Assembly (NCBI GenBank): GCA_030066195.1
Contig: JASJCB010000102.1
Location: 1 to 64,000 of the forward strand
Source: Acidobacteriota bacterium
Lineage (GTDB): Bacteria; Acidobacteriota; Holophagae; Acanthopleuribacterales; Acanthopleuribacteraceae
Length of the DNA stretch: 64,000 nt
Direction: 5' to 3'
Shown: one piece after another, positions 36,774-45,318 of the stretch
Layout of the letters: the number at the start of each line of letters is the position of its first letter
Position numbering within the stretch: the first letter of the stretch is position 1
Made by a program: the position numbers and the translations under genes
The notes under the pieces: model-generated
What the model was told of the DNA's origin: nothing
The model's database searches: none
The model's input: only the letters and a program-made list of their open reading frames with translations

Positions 36774-36801
36774 TTCTGGACGCATTGCAATGCGTCCAGA
36801 A
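36774..36801. repeat. Perfect 28-nt palindrome, REP-like
   Basis: The palindrome runs 28 nt with core GGACGCATTGCAATGCGTCC; arms TTCTGGACGCATTG and its complement are perfect. The flanks GGCGA (left) and TCGCC (right) extend it imperfectly. GCATTGCAATGC-centred palindromes are known as dispersed intergenic repeats in several phyla. Together with the RAYT gene about 700 nt away this suggests a REP element. Confidence 0.55.
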
Positions 36802-36956
36802 TCGCCGGACACAACTTATTTCGGAAACACAACTCTTCCTTTTTGGGGCTGAGGCGCTGTCTCGTACGATCAGTCTGAAGGAGCCGATGAGGCACAGAGT
36901 GCCCCATGGCGGCGGTATTTAGACTCATGTTTCTCGACTTGTCGGGCCTTGGCGGA

Positions 36957-38807
36957 TTAGCGAAATAGGAAATCCGGGTGGCTGATCAGGGTCCACAAGA
37001 TGTCTCTGATCGCGGTTTCCGGGTCGCCTGCTTCCAAGCTCTCGTTTGCCGTTCGGCGCTCGGTTTCCGTGGGTAGTCGGTAGAGTCCCCGCGAGAACAG
37101 CAGGTTAACCACCTCTTCCCGATCGCCCGCCCGAACCAACTCAGCCAGGTAGGAGACCAACGGGCTTGCCTCGAGCAGGTAGATGACCACCGGATTGTTG
37201 AGCAAAGCCAGGGACGTGGCATGCCCCAGGTGCTCGTCGGGAGGACTGCCGGTGTCGCGATCCGCTCTGCCCAAACTGCTCAGCAGGTCGCGGACGGCGC
37301 CCTGGTAGTTCAGCAGTTCCTGGTGGTTCCTGACGCCCAACTGTTGCAGCCGGAAAGCGGTGACCTCGTTACCGGGAATGTAGCCGGGTTCCTGAGTGTC
37401 CGGCAGGCCCCAGAAATTGGTGACGATGCCCTCCAGACCTTGAGCCAGTACCTTGGGCTCCAGCATGACCAGGTTGAAGATGTTGTTCAGCAGGGTCTCG
37501 GCTTCCAATCGCCGCACGCGGGACACGCCGCCCCAGTAGGGACCCAAACCCCGTTCCGGTTCAGCGAACCGGGCGTAATCCATGCCGTAGATCTTGCTGA
37601 CGGCGATATCTCGGATCAGGGTTTTCATGTTGTAGCCGGTTTCGATGAACCGGTCGGTCATGAACTCCAACAGTTCCGGGTCTTCCGGCTGAACCGTCGT
37701 GTTGTATTCGGCCGCCGTATGTGCGTTCAGACGAGCCAGGTCGAAGCCTTCCACCGGTTCCACGAAGGTGCGGCCGATCAACTGCATCCAAACACGGTTC
37801 ACCATGTTGCGGGCGAACTGGCGATCGGCGGTGAGGATCCTGGCCAGCGCATCGCGTCGCGGCTCATCCGGCGCCGGCGTCTCCCCGGTAAAGGGATAGG
37901 CCGGTTCGATGTAGCCGCCGTTCCTTGCCGGACGCATACCCTCACCCGTTCGGGTCTTGGCATAGTAGCGACCGTCTCTGAAGGCGGAGCGACCGCCGTC
38001 GATGAAAGGATAACCGTTGTTTCTGAATTCGTCGCGATCGGTGCTCTCCCAGTGGAGGTACTGGTAGCGAACCTGGCCGTTAGCAAAACAGTTGGCGCCG
38101 CGGCAGAACAGGACCGACTTGGACAAGAAAGCGGCGAGGCCCCAGAATTCGGTGCGTTTCTTTTCGGTCAGGTAGACGTTGATCTCTTCCAGGTGATAGC
38201 GCCCATCGTGACAGGAGATGCAATTGGTTTGCACACCCAAAAATTTCTCGGTGATAAAGGCTGCTTCATCGTCCAAGGCGTCCTGACGTATGAGCGCCGC
38301 GTTGGATGCCTCGATAAACATGTTGTAGAACGAACCGGGTGTGTCGACAGGACCGTGGTAGGCAATGATTTGACGAGCCAGGGCGTCCCAGGGCAGGTTG
38401 TCGGCCACGGCGGTGCGCAGGGCGCGGTGCTGGTGGTTGCGCATGGCCAGTTGCTGCGGAAAGGCTCGACTGTTGATGAGCGCCTCGAAGAAGTGGGTCC
38501 AGCGATCGACATAGGCATCCGAGGCCAGAACTTCGTCCACCATGGCTTCGCGATCCCAGGGTTGAGGCTTTTGCAGCCAGGCCTCCAAAGTATTGGTGGG
38601 CGGCAGGGTGCCGGCCACATCCAGCCAGACGCGACGCAGGAAACTCAGATCGTCGGTCAGCACGATCATGGGCGCCGCATGATCAGTGATCTTCTTGCCC
38701 CTGGCCGTTCGGTTTTCCAAATAGTCGTCAATCACACTCGAATCACCCGCGGCAACGAGGAGACTGAAACACATACAAAAGAACATCATCGCATGCTTGA
38801 TTTTCAT
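36957..38807 (-). CDS. DUF1549/DUF1553 protein with c-type haem motif
   Basis: The 616-aa protein has an N-terminal signal peptide (about 1-20), a DUF1549-like (PSCyt2) region (IDDYLENRT, LRRVWLDVAGTLPP, MVDEVLASDAYVDRWTHFFEALIN), a CISCH haem motif near residue 197, and a DUF1553-like (PSD1) C-terminus (RILTADRQFARNMVNRVWMQLIGR, LLNNPVVI). These domains occur in secreted proteins of Planctomycetes, Verrucomicrobia and Acidobacteria, nearly always beside DUF1501; the biochemical function is unknown. Its ATG overlaps the stop of the DUF1501 gene by 4 nt, so the two are translationally coupled. Confidence 0.9.
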   Translation of the reverse strand: MKIKHAMMFFCMCFSLLVAAGDSSVIDDYLENRTARGKKITDHAAPMIVLTDDLSFLRRVWLDVAGTLPPTNTLEAWLQKPQPWDREAMVDEVLASDAYVDRWTHFFEALINSRAFPQQLAMRNHQHRALRTAVADNLPWDALARQIIAYHGPVDTPGSFYNMFIEASNAALIRQDALDDEAAFITEKFLGVQTNCISCHDGRYHLEEINVYLTEKKRTEFWGLAAFLSKSVLFCRGANCFANGQVRYQYLHWESTDRDEFRNNGYPFIDGGRSAFRDGRYYAKTRTGEGMRPARNGGYIEPAYPFTGETPAPDEPRRDALARILTADRQFARNMVNRVWMQLIGRTFVEPVEGFDLARLNAHTAAEYNTTVQPEDPELLEFMTDRFIETGYNMKTLIRDIAVSKIYGMDYARFAEPERGLGPYWGGVSRVRRLEAETLLNNIFNLVMLEPKVLAQGLEGIVTNFWGLPDTQEPGYIPGNEVTAFRLQQLGVRNHQELLNYQGAVRDLLSSLGRADRDTGSPPDEHLGHATSLALLNNPVVIYLLEASPLVSYLAELVRAGDREEVVNLLFSRGLYRLPTETERRTANESLEAGDPETAIRDILWTLISHPDFLFR

Positions 38808-40147
38808 GTGAACAACTCCTCGATGGGGTATAACGGCCCGGTCAGGCGCGTATCCACGGCATCGTAAACACGGCCGGTAGGTGTGTATTGAATCCGCGAT
38901 TGCCAGTCGGCTCCCATAGCGCTGAAAATAGTGGCCAACAGGTCGCCGATCAACATATCCCGGTTACGACTCCAGCCCCGGTCGGCCACATAAGAGCCTT
39001 TGTCATCCGAAGCACCGATCACGCGGCCTGTTTTACATCCGCCGCCCGTCACCAGGGCCGGCAGTACGTAGGGGTAATGATCGCGTCCGCCGTTGCCGTC
39101 GACAGCGCCCACCGTGCGGCCGAACTCGCCCACGGCAACGATGAGGGTATCGTCCAGCAGGCTGCCGCTTTGCCCCGGCAGGTTGCCCAGGGTATCGATC
39201 AGGTAGGCGGCGGCATTGTCGAAAGCCCCGGACAGGGTGAACAGATCCCCGCCGGTGTTTTGATAGATATTGAAGTGGTGATCCCAACCGAAGAAATCCA
39301 GGAACACCATTCGCGTCCCCAAATCAGCGGACAAGATGCGTACCGCCGCGGCAGCCTGGGTCATAAACCAGCGGTTGTAGAAATTGCCGTTGACTGCCAT
39401 TCCACCGGTCTGATTGTAGTCCAACAGCCGTTCGTCCCGACTCATGCGGCGCGTGGTTTCCAGAATCTGTTGATAGGCCGCGCGGGGATCGCGGGCTTGG
39501 GTGGTTTCCTTTTCCGCCATTTGCGTCAGCATCTCGAAGCGTTGGTCCGGCTGTTCCCAGGGGTGGTTCAAATTGGGCAGCGAACCGTCGGCTTGGATAC
39601 GGGAGAGCGCGTATTCCACCCCCAGCTTGCCGTTACCCACCTCCGGCCTGGAAACGGCGACTGCAAAAGGCATCACATCCTCGCTGTTCCGTGTATCTTC
39701 CAGCAACAAAGACAGTAATGCCATGAAGTTGGGGATGTCGGCAGTCGTGGAGGGGTTTTTGCGGTAGGAGGTCAGCAGGTGATAATTGGCGCGCTCGTGC
39801 ACCGCTTCTGCCGCGGTCAGGCCGCGCAGCAGGCTGAAGCGATCGGTCATCCCCGCCAGTTTGGGCATGACGCCGGCCGGCCAGTCCAGGGCGCCGCCGA
39901 TCAATTGGGGACCCAAGCGGTCGGGCGTCCAAAGCCCGCGCTTCAGATCGAAGGTATCGATCTGGCTGGGTCCGCCGCGCAGGTGAATGAAAATAAGGTT
40001 TCGCGCGCTGCCGAGGGTCTTGGCAATGCGGCCGGGATGCGTTACCGGCTTGAATCGACCCCGCCCGTAACCGGCGACGGGCGCCAGGGCAAGCGCGGTG
40101 GGCGCGGCTATGCAGCGGCCTATAAACTGACGTCTGGTGAGTGCCAT
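38804..40147 (-). CDS. DUF1501 protein with twin-arginine signal
   Basis: The 447-aa protein begins with a Tat-type signal (TRRQFIGRCIAAPTALALAP), so it is probably exported folded. The body is DUF1501, a distant alkaline-phosphatase/sulfatase-fold family: LIFIHLRGGPSQIDTFDLK, ILSADLGTRMVFLDFFGWDHH, DDTLIVAVGEFGRTVG, GRDHYPYVLPALVTGGG. The activity has not been established for the family. Start at 40147 is chosen by GGAG 7 nt upstream; an ATG five codons earlier exists. It is co-transcribed with the DUF1549/DUF1553 gene, a pairing that is widely conserved. Confidence 0.9.
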   Translation of the reverse strand: MALTRRQFIGRCIAAPTALALAPVAGYGRGRFKPVTHPGRIAKTLGSARNLIFIHLRGGPSQIDTFDLKRGLWTPDRLGPQLIGGALDWPAGVMPKLAGMTDRFSLLRGLTAAEAVHERANYHLLTSYRKNPSTTADIPNFMALLSLLLEDTRNSEDVMPFAVAVSRPEVGNGKLGVEYALSRIQADGSLPNLNHPWEQPDQRFEMLTQMAEKETTQARDPRAAYQQILETTRRMSRDERLLDYNQTGGMAVNGNFYNRWFMTQAAAAVRILSADLGTRMVFLDFFGWDHHFNIYQNTGGDLFTLSGAFDNAAAYLIDTLGNLPGQSGSLLDDTLIVAVGEFGRTVGAVDGNGGRDHYPYVLPALVTGGGCKTGRVIGASDDKGSYVADRGWSRNRDMLIGDLLATIFSAMGADWQSRIQYTPTGRVYDAVDTRLTGPLYPIEELFT

Positions 40148-40287
40148 GATATGCTCCAACAAACAAGGTTCTGAGTTGAATCTAAAGCTCCCCGACCGGC
40201 AAATGCAAGCTCCGGCGGAAAGTTGAGTACCATTACCTACCGATACCTACCGAGCCGAAGAGAACGTACACCCATAAAAAAATTTCA

Positions 40288-40305
40288 GGAGAGATCTACC
40301 TCTCC
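40288..40305 (+). other. Small hairpin in the amidase leader
   Basis: GGAGAG-ATCTAC-CTCTCC, a 6-bp stem with 6-nt loop about 80 nt before the amidase ATG. No T-run follows; it may be a transcript leader structure. Confidence 0.25.
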
Positions 40306-40383
40306 GGTCGGCCATTTGATTGGCAGGTGACACCGGATCGTGGCATGATAGGGGCCTCTATCGATGTTCGGGAGGACCCTCAT

Positions 40384-42045
40384 ATGCGCAGCTTGTCCCT
40401 TTTGTTCCTTACCCTCGCTCTTCATCTACACGCCTGGCAGGAAACACCGCCGTCCAAAACCTTCAGCCCCGGAGAACTCGCCGGGGCCGAAAAGGTACTG
40501 GGCCTTTCCTTTACTGAATCGGAACGCGACCTGATGCAGAAGAACCTGACCGACGCCCTGGAGAGCTACCGCCTGATTCGCGACTACACCCTGGACAACG
40601 GCGTGCCGCCCAGCCTGGTGTTCTCGCCCCTGCCACCGGGTTTCAAGATGCCCGACGATCACCGCGCCCCCCGTTATGTGCCCCTGGGCGAAGTCGTCAA
40701 ACCCGACGATCCCGCACAGTTGGCCTTCATGACCGTTCCCCAACTGGCCGAGCTGTTGCGTAGCGGCCAGGTGACCAGTGAAGGCTTGACCAGGCTCTAC
40801 CTGCACCGCCTGGAAAAACACGGGCCTACCCTGCAATGCGTCGTCACCCTTTTAAAGGATTCGGCCCTGGAACGCGCCCGGCAGATGGATCGGGAAATAG
40901 CCCGGGGAATGTATCGCGGTCCGCTGCACGGCATTCCCTACGGCATCAAGGACCTGTTCGCGGTCAAAGGGGCCAAGACCACCTGGGGCGCCGAGCCCTA
41001 CAAAGATCAGGTCCTGGACATGGACGCCACGGTCGCCCGCAAATTGGAAGAAGCCGGCGCGGTACTGGTTGCCAAGCTGACCCTTGGAGCCCTGGCCTGG
41101 GGCGATGTCTGGTACGGTGGCAAGACCCGCAACCCCTGGAACCTGGAGCAGGGCAGCAGCGGTTCGTCTGCCGGCTCCGCCTCGGCGACCGCCGCCGGCC
41201 TGGTGGGTTTTTCCATCGGCACCGAAACCTGGGGTTCGATCGTGTCGCCGTCCACTCGTTGCGGGACCACGGGGCTGCGGCCCACCTTCGGCGCCGTCTC
41301 GCGTCACGGCGCCATGGCACTTTCCTGGAGCATGGATAAGGTGGGCCCCATCTGCCGCTCGGTGGACGGCGCGGCCATGGTTTTCGACGCCATTCGCGGC
41401 AGCGACGGCAAGGACACCCATGTCACCGATGCGCCTTTTCCCTACCGACCCGCATGGACCAAACTATCCGAACTGCGCATCGGCTACCTGAAATCGGCCT
41501 TCGAACGCGATTACCCCGACAAGCAGAACGACCAACGTACCCTGGACAAACTTCGCGAACTGGGCGCCCGGCTGGAGCCCATCGAGTTGCCGGACATCCC
41601 CTTTCCGGCTTTGTCCATCATCCTCAGTGTCGAGGCTGCCGCCGCCTTCGATCACTTGACCACCTCAAACACCGACGACAAGATGAAGCGCCAGATCGCC
41701 AACGCCTGGCCAAACGTCTTCCGTGCGGCCCGCCATATTCCGGCCGTGGAATATATCAACGCCAACCGCATCCGCACCCGGCTCATCGAAGAGATGGACA
41801 AGCTGATGCAAACCTACGACATCTATATCACCCCCACCTTCGGCGGCAACAACCTCTTGCTGACCAACCTGACCGGCCATCCCTGCGTGGTGGTTCCCAA
41901 CGGTTTCCAGGGCGACGAAACGAAAACGCCTACGAGCATCACCTTTATGGGTCGACTCTTCGACGAGGCTACGCTGCTGGGCGCGGTGCGTATCTGGCAG
42001 GAAGCCACCGATTTCCACAAGCAATACCCGCCGGCCTTCCGGTAA
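40384..42045 (+). CDS. Exported amidase-signature enzyme
   Basis: The 553-aa protein begins with a short signal peptide (MRSLSLLFLTLALHLHAW) and is a member of the amidase signature family. It has the catalytic Lys in YGIKDLFAVKG, the Gly/Ser-rich EQGSSGSSAGSASAT (cis-Ser) and the nucleophile Ser in GTETWGSIVSPSTRCGTTGLRPTFG. The family hydrolyses C-N amide bonds, and GatA belongs to it; an exported enzyme is more likely to be a peptide or amide hydrolase than a tRNA amidotransferase. GGGAGG lies 8 nt before the ATG at 40384. A longer frame from 40327 lacks such a site. It converges on the methyltransferase gene. Confidence 0.9.
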   Translation: MRSLSLLFLTLALHLHAWQETPPSKTFSPGELAGAEKVLGLSFTESERDLMQKNLTDALESYRLIRDYTLDNGVPPSLVFSPLPPGFKMPDDHRAPRYVPLGEVVKPDDPAQLAFMTVPQLAELLRSGQVTSEGLTRLYLHRLEKHGPTLQCVVTLLKDSALERARQMDREIARGMYRGPLHGIPYGIKDLFAVKGAKTTWGAEPYKDQVLDMDATVARKLEEAGAVLVAKLTLGALAWGDVWYGGKTRNPWNLEQGSSGSSAGSASATAAGLVGFSIGTETWGSIVSPSTRCGTTGLRPTFGAVSRHGAMALSWSMDKVGPICRSVDGAAMVFDAIRGSDGKDTHVTDAPFPYRPAWTKLSELRIGYLKSAFERDYPDKQNDQRTLDKLRELGARLEPIELPDIPFPALSIILSVEAAAAFDHLTTSNTDDKMKRQIANAWPNVFRAARHIPAVEYINANRIRTRLIEEMDKLMQTYDIYITPTFGGNNLLLTNLTGHPCVVVPNGFQGDETKTPTSITFMGRLFDEATLLGAVRIWQEATDFHKQYPPAFR

Positions 42046-42056
42046 AACAGACAGTC

Positions 42057-42080
42057 CCGGCGGCCGGTAATCGCCGCCGG
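42057..42080. terminator. Bidirectional terminator between convergent genes
   Basis: CCGGCGGC (42057-42064), 8-nt loop, GCCGCCGG (42073-42080), followed on the plus strand by TCCTTCTTTATT. It sits between the stop codons of the amidase (42045) and methyltransferase (42088) genes. Confidence 0.7.
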
Positions 42081-42087
42081 TCCTTCT

Positions 42088-42834
42088 TTATTGCTTCTTG
42101 TACAGGTGCACGAAGCGGTCCGTTTTGCGCCGAATCTTATCGTCGAACACGCTGATGCTACGGTCGTCGCCGGGATTGCGCAGGATGTCGCTTTGCTTGA
42201 CCAGTTTGAAGCCGTACGATGCCATGACCTCTTTGGTGAAGGCTTCATCGATGCGGTGGAGGTCTTGGGCGGCCGTTTCGCGCGTGGCCTCCTTTGCGGC
42301 GTGGTCGATCAGCAACAGCACACCGTCCGGTTTCAGCGCGGCTTTCACCTGCTTCAGCAGCTTGTCGCCGTCCACACTCCAATCCTTTGACTTGAAATAG
42401 ATGTCGTGAAAGGCCAACACCATGAAGATGGCGTCGAAACCCTCATCCGGCAGTTCCAGCGCCTCGGCCTCGCGGACGTGCCTGACGACATTGGGCAGGC
42501 GTTTACCGGCCAACCTGGCGTTCAGGTCCTGTTTCACGAATTTGATATAGGCCTGGTTGTTGTGTAGGGTGACCTGACCTTGCGGCCCGACCACAAGGGA
42601 CAGGATTTCGGAGTAATAACCGCTCCCGGCGAACAGGTCCAGCACACGCATGCCCGGCTTTACACCCGCAAAAGCAAGGACTTCAACGGGCTTGCTGGTC
42701 ACATCGCGCCTGAAATCCTCGTCGGTCCGCAATTTGTTGGCTACGGCCTCACGGTAGATAGCGTTCAAGCCGGCAGGGTCCTCCGCAACCGTTACGTTCA
42801 GCAACAAGACGGCCAAAATGACTAAAACCTTCAT
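42088..42834 (-). CDS. Exported predicted methyltransferase (COG4798-like)
   Basis: The 248-aa protein has a signal peptide (MKVLVILAVLLLNVTVA) and a Rossmann methyltransferase domain: MRVLDLFAGSGYYSEIL, a low-conservation acidic loop (VTLHNN), FDAIFMVLAFHDIYF, GVLLLIDH and KLVKQSDIL. The family of exported predicted methyltransferases has no well-defined substrate. The start at 42834 follows GGAGG with 6 nt; an earlier in-frame ATG at 42861 is less well supported. No functional neighbours. Confidence 0.85.
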   Translation of the reverse strand: MKVLVILAVLLLNVTVAEDPAGLNAIYREAVANKLRTDEDFRRDVTSKPVEVLAFAGVKPGMRVLDLFAGSGYYSEILSLVVGPQGQVTLHNNQAYIKFVKQDLNARLAGKRLPNVVRHVREAEALELPDEGFDAIFMVLAFHDIYFKSKDWSVDGDKLLKQVKAALKPDGVLLLIDHAAKEATRETAAQDLHRIDEAFTKEVMASYGFKLVKQSDILRNPGDDRSISVFDDKIRRKTDRFVHLYKKQ

Positions 42835-42987
42835 CACCATCCTCCATTTGTTTCCGAGCATGGGGCGACGCTACCGGGACAGGAACTGTTCAAACATCTT
42901 ACCGCACTTTTGACCGCCGGGGTTGCATTCCCGACCGAAGGGTGCCAGATTAATAGAGGTCCTCATTTTTGATGACGGGAGGCTTTC

Positions 42988-43968
42988 GTGGGATTGCTGG
43001 TTGACGGAATCTGGCAGGACAAGTGGTTCGACACGAAGAAGTCGAAGGGTCGGTTTGTGCGTCAGCAATCGGCCTTCCGGAACTGGGTGACGGCGGACGG
43101 CTCGGCGGGACCCACCGGGGAGGAAGGATTTTCCGCCGAACCGGGCAGATACCACTTATATGTGGCCCTGGCTTGTCCCTGGGCGCACCGCACGTTGATC
43201 TTTCGCAAAATAAAGGGCTTGGAAGACATGATCTCCGTATCGACGGTCCATCCGGATATGCTGCAGGAAGGTTGGGTGTTCGGCGATTATCCCGGCGCCA
43301 CGGAAGATACCGTCAACGGCGCCAGGCGTTTGTACGAGGTCTACACCGCGGCCCAAGTCGATTACACGGGTCGCGTGACCGTGCCGGTTCTTTGGGACAA
43401 ACAAAAGGGAACCATCGTCAATAACGAATCCTCCGAAATCATCCGCATGTTGAACACCGCCTTCGATCACCTGGGCGCCAAACACGGCGACTACTACCCC
43501 GAACCCCTGCGGCCGGCCATCGATGAAATCAACGAACTGGTCTACCACAATATCAATAACGGGGTGTACAAGGCGGGTTTCGCTACTACCCAAGAGGCAT
43601 ACACGGAGGCTTATGACGCCCTATTCGCCGCCTTGGACAAGGTGGAGGAACTCTTGAGCAAACACCGCTACCTGGTAGGCAACCAATTGAGCGAAGCCGA
43701 CTGGCGCTTATTCACCACGCTGGTGCGGTTCGACCCGGTCTACGTGGGTCACTTCAAATGCAACAAAAGACGCATCGCCGACTACCCGAACATCTGGAAC
43801 TACTTGCTGGAACTATACCAGATGCCGGGTGTAGCCGAGACGATCAATATGGACCACATCAAGCGCCACTACTACTACAGTCATCATACCATCAACCCGA
43901 CCCGAGTCATCCCGGTCGGCCCCGAGATAGACTACACCCAACCTCACGACCGCAAACGCTTGAAGTAG
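42988..43968 (+). CDS. yqjG: Glutathionyl-hydroquinone reductase
   Basis: The 326-aa protein is a Xi-class glutathione S-transferase (ECM4/YqjG/PcpF family). It has the thioredoxin-fold active-site CPWAHRTLIFRKIKGLED, YEVYTAAQVDYTGRVTVPVLWDK, NNESSEIIRMLN and a C-terminal helical domain with NQLSEADWRLFTTLVRFDPVYVGHFKCNKRR. The enzyme reduces glutathionyl-hydroquinones, releasing glutathione, in the cytoplasm. The GTG start follows GGGAGG with a 5-nt spacer. It ends 6 nt from the convergent oxidoreductase gene, with no room for a terminator. Confidence 0.93.
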   Translation: MGLLVDGIWQDKWFDTKKSKGRFVRQQSAFRNWVTADGSAGPTGEEGFSAEPGRYHLYVALACPWAHRTLIFRKIKGLEDMISVSTVHPDMLQEGWVFGDYPGATEDTVNGARRLYEVYTAAQVDYTGRVTVPVLWDKQKGTIVNNESSEIIRMLNTAFDHLGAKHGDYYPEPLRPAIDEINELVYHNINNGVYKAGFATTQEAYTEAYDALFAALDKVEELLSKHRYLVGNQLSEADWRLFTTLVRFDPVYVGHFKCNKRRIADYPNIWNYLLELYQMPGVAETINMDHIKRHYYYSHHTINPTRVIPVGPEIDYTQPHDRKRLK

Positions 43969-43974
43969 GCTTTG

Positions 43975-45276
43975 CTACGTCCTGGCTGCTTTCATGGCTT
44001 TGGCCGTGCGCATCTCGTTTTTCTGGTAGCGCACCAACGAGCCCAGCACGCTCATGCGGGTGTTCGGGTCCTTGCCGTGCCCCATCCTCAGAATTTGCAG
44101 GCAGAACCAGCCCTGGGCGCCCCAGGCATTGACGGCCTTGAGCAAGGTGATTGCCGAGTTGGGACCCAAAAGGCCGGGACCGATGCGCAATTTCTTTTCC
44201 CAGCCCGGGGTTTGGTCCATGGTTCCTTGCAGCAAACTCTTGGGGCAGTCCGGCAGCACGCATAAGGGACGAGCCAGGCCGACGGCGGCGATGCCGTCCT
44301 CGGCGATGGCGGCGTTCATGGCCTCCCTGGTGCGGAAACCGCCGGTGACCATCAGCGGCATGGTCGCCACCTCGCGAATCCGGGCCGCGTAACCCATGAA
44401 ATAGGCTTCCCGCGCCCGTGTGCTGCGGCGTTCCCCTTCCTCGAAAACCGGTTCCAGGCCTTCCACGCCCACCATCTTGGGCTGTTCGTAGTTGCCGCCG
44501 GATATTTCCAGCAGGTCGAGCCCTGCCTCGCCCAGCCATTGAACCACCTGGATGCATTCTTCAGAACTGAACCCGCCCTTCTGGAAATCGGTGGAGTTCA
44601 GTTTCACAACGATGGGGAAATCCGGCCCGACCTTCTCCCTGGTGCGTTTGACCGTCGCCAGTAACAGGCGCGCGCGGTTTTCCAAGGAACCGCCCCACCG
44701 GTCTTTACGTTGGTTGACCCTGGGCGAGAGAAATTCCGACAGCAGGTATCCATGGGCCGAGTGGATCTGGACGCCGGTGAAACCGGTTTCCTTAGCCACG
44801 GACGCCGCGTGGGCGAAGCGCTCGACGATGTCCAGTATTTCTTCCTCGGTCAGGGCGCGGGGCGTGCCGAACTGACCGCCGGGCATCTTCAACTTGATCG
44901 CGGAGGGCGCCACGGGTTGTTTGTTGATCAACGCGGGCGTCTGACGCCCCGCATGGGACAGCTGCATCCACAGTTGATTGCCGTTTCGGGTGCCCGCCTC
45001 GGCCCAGGTTTGCAGGCGGGATCGTTCCTCGTCGGTAGTGCCCGGTTCTACGGCTACATTGCCGGGCCGCTCCAAATAGCGCCGGTCAATCTGCACATTG
45101 CCGGTCAGCAATATGCCGGCCCCGCCTAGGGACCAGCGCTCATACACCCGGGCCAACTCCGGCGTAGCGTAATTGCGGGCATCGGCCAGGCCTTCCGTCA
45201 TGGCTGCCTTGGCCAGACGATTGGGAACCACTACGCCGCAGGGTAGGGTCAAGGGTTCGGCAATGGGTTGTTTCAT
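43975..45276 (-). CDS. NADH:flavin oxidoreductase / Old Yellow Enzyme family
   Basis: The 433-aa protein is an OYE-type TIM-barrel: LPCGVVVPNRLAKAAMTEGL, NQLWMQLSHAGRQT, GFTGVQIHSAHGYLLSEFLSPRVNQRKDRWGGSLENRARLLL broken by the usual motifs (HSAHGYL, RWGGSLENR), and the FMN-binding MPLMVTGGFRTR. It binds FMN and reduces activated C=C bonds (enals, nitro compounds) using NAD(P)H; the physiological substrate is unknown. No C-terminal FeS/NAD domain as in 2,4-dienoyl-CoA reductase. The start at 45276 follows AAGGAGG. It is convergent with the glutathione-linked reductase gene. Confidence 0.9.
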   Translation of the reverse strand: MKQPIAEPLTLPCGVVVPNRLAKAAMTEGLADARNYATPELARVYERWSLGGAGILLTGNVQIDRRYLERPGNVAVEPGTTDEERSRLQTWAEAGTRNGNQLWMQLSHAGRQTPALINKQPVAPSAIKLKMPGGQFGTPRALTEEEILDIVERFAHAASVAKETGFTGVQIHSAHGYLLSEFLSPRVNQRKDRWGGSLENRARLLLATVKRTREKVGPDFPIVVKLNSTDFQKGGFSSEECIQVVQWLGEAGLDLLEISGGNYEQPKMVGVEGLEPVFEEGERRSTRAREAYFMGYAARIREVATMPLMVTGGFRTREAMNAAIAEDGIAAVGLARPLCVLPDCPKSLLQGTMDQTPGWEKKLRIGPGLLGPNSAITLLKAVNAWGAQGWFCLQILRMGHGKDPNTRMSVLGSLVRYQKNEMRTAKAMKAART

Positions 45277-45318
45277 GGACGCGCCTCCTTGTGACGCGCC
45301 CATTATAACGTTCGCCGG

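Larger units (their letters stand above)
36090..36956. other. Intergenic region with gene remnant and long palindrome
   Basis: About 870 bases between the RAYT gene and the DUF1549 gene. No complete gene was found. It contains a protein-like minus-strand remnant (36347-36591) and a perfect 28-nt palindrome (36774-36801), both listed separately. Confidence 0.5.

Noticed and set aside
36233-36922. 229-codon plus-strand frame in the RAYT/DUF1549 gap
   Set aside because: No ribosome-binding site or motifs; crosses the long palindrome; the opposite strand reads more protein-like over part of it.
37221-38867. 548-codon plus-strand frame
   Set aside because: Antisense shadow of the DUF1549/DUF1553 gene, which has a signal peptide, a haem motif and a conserved partner.
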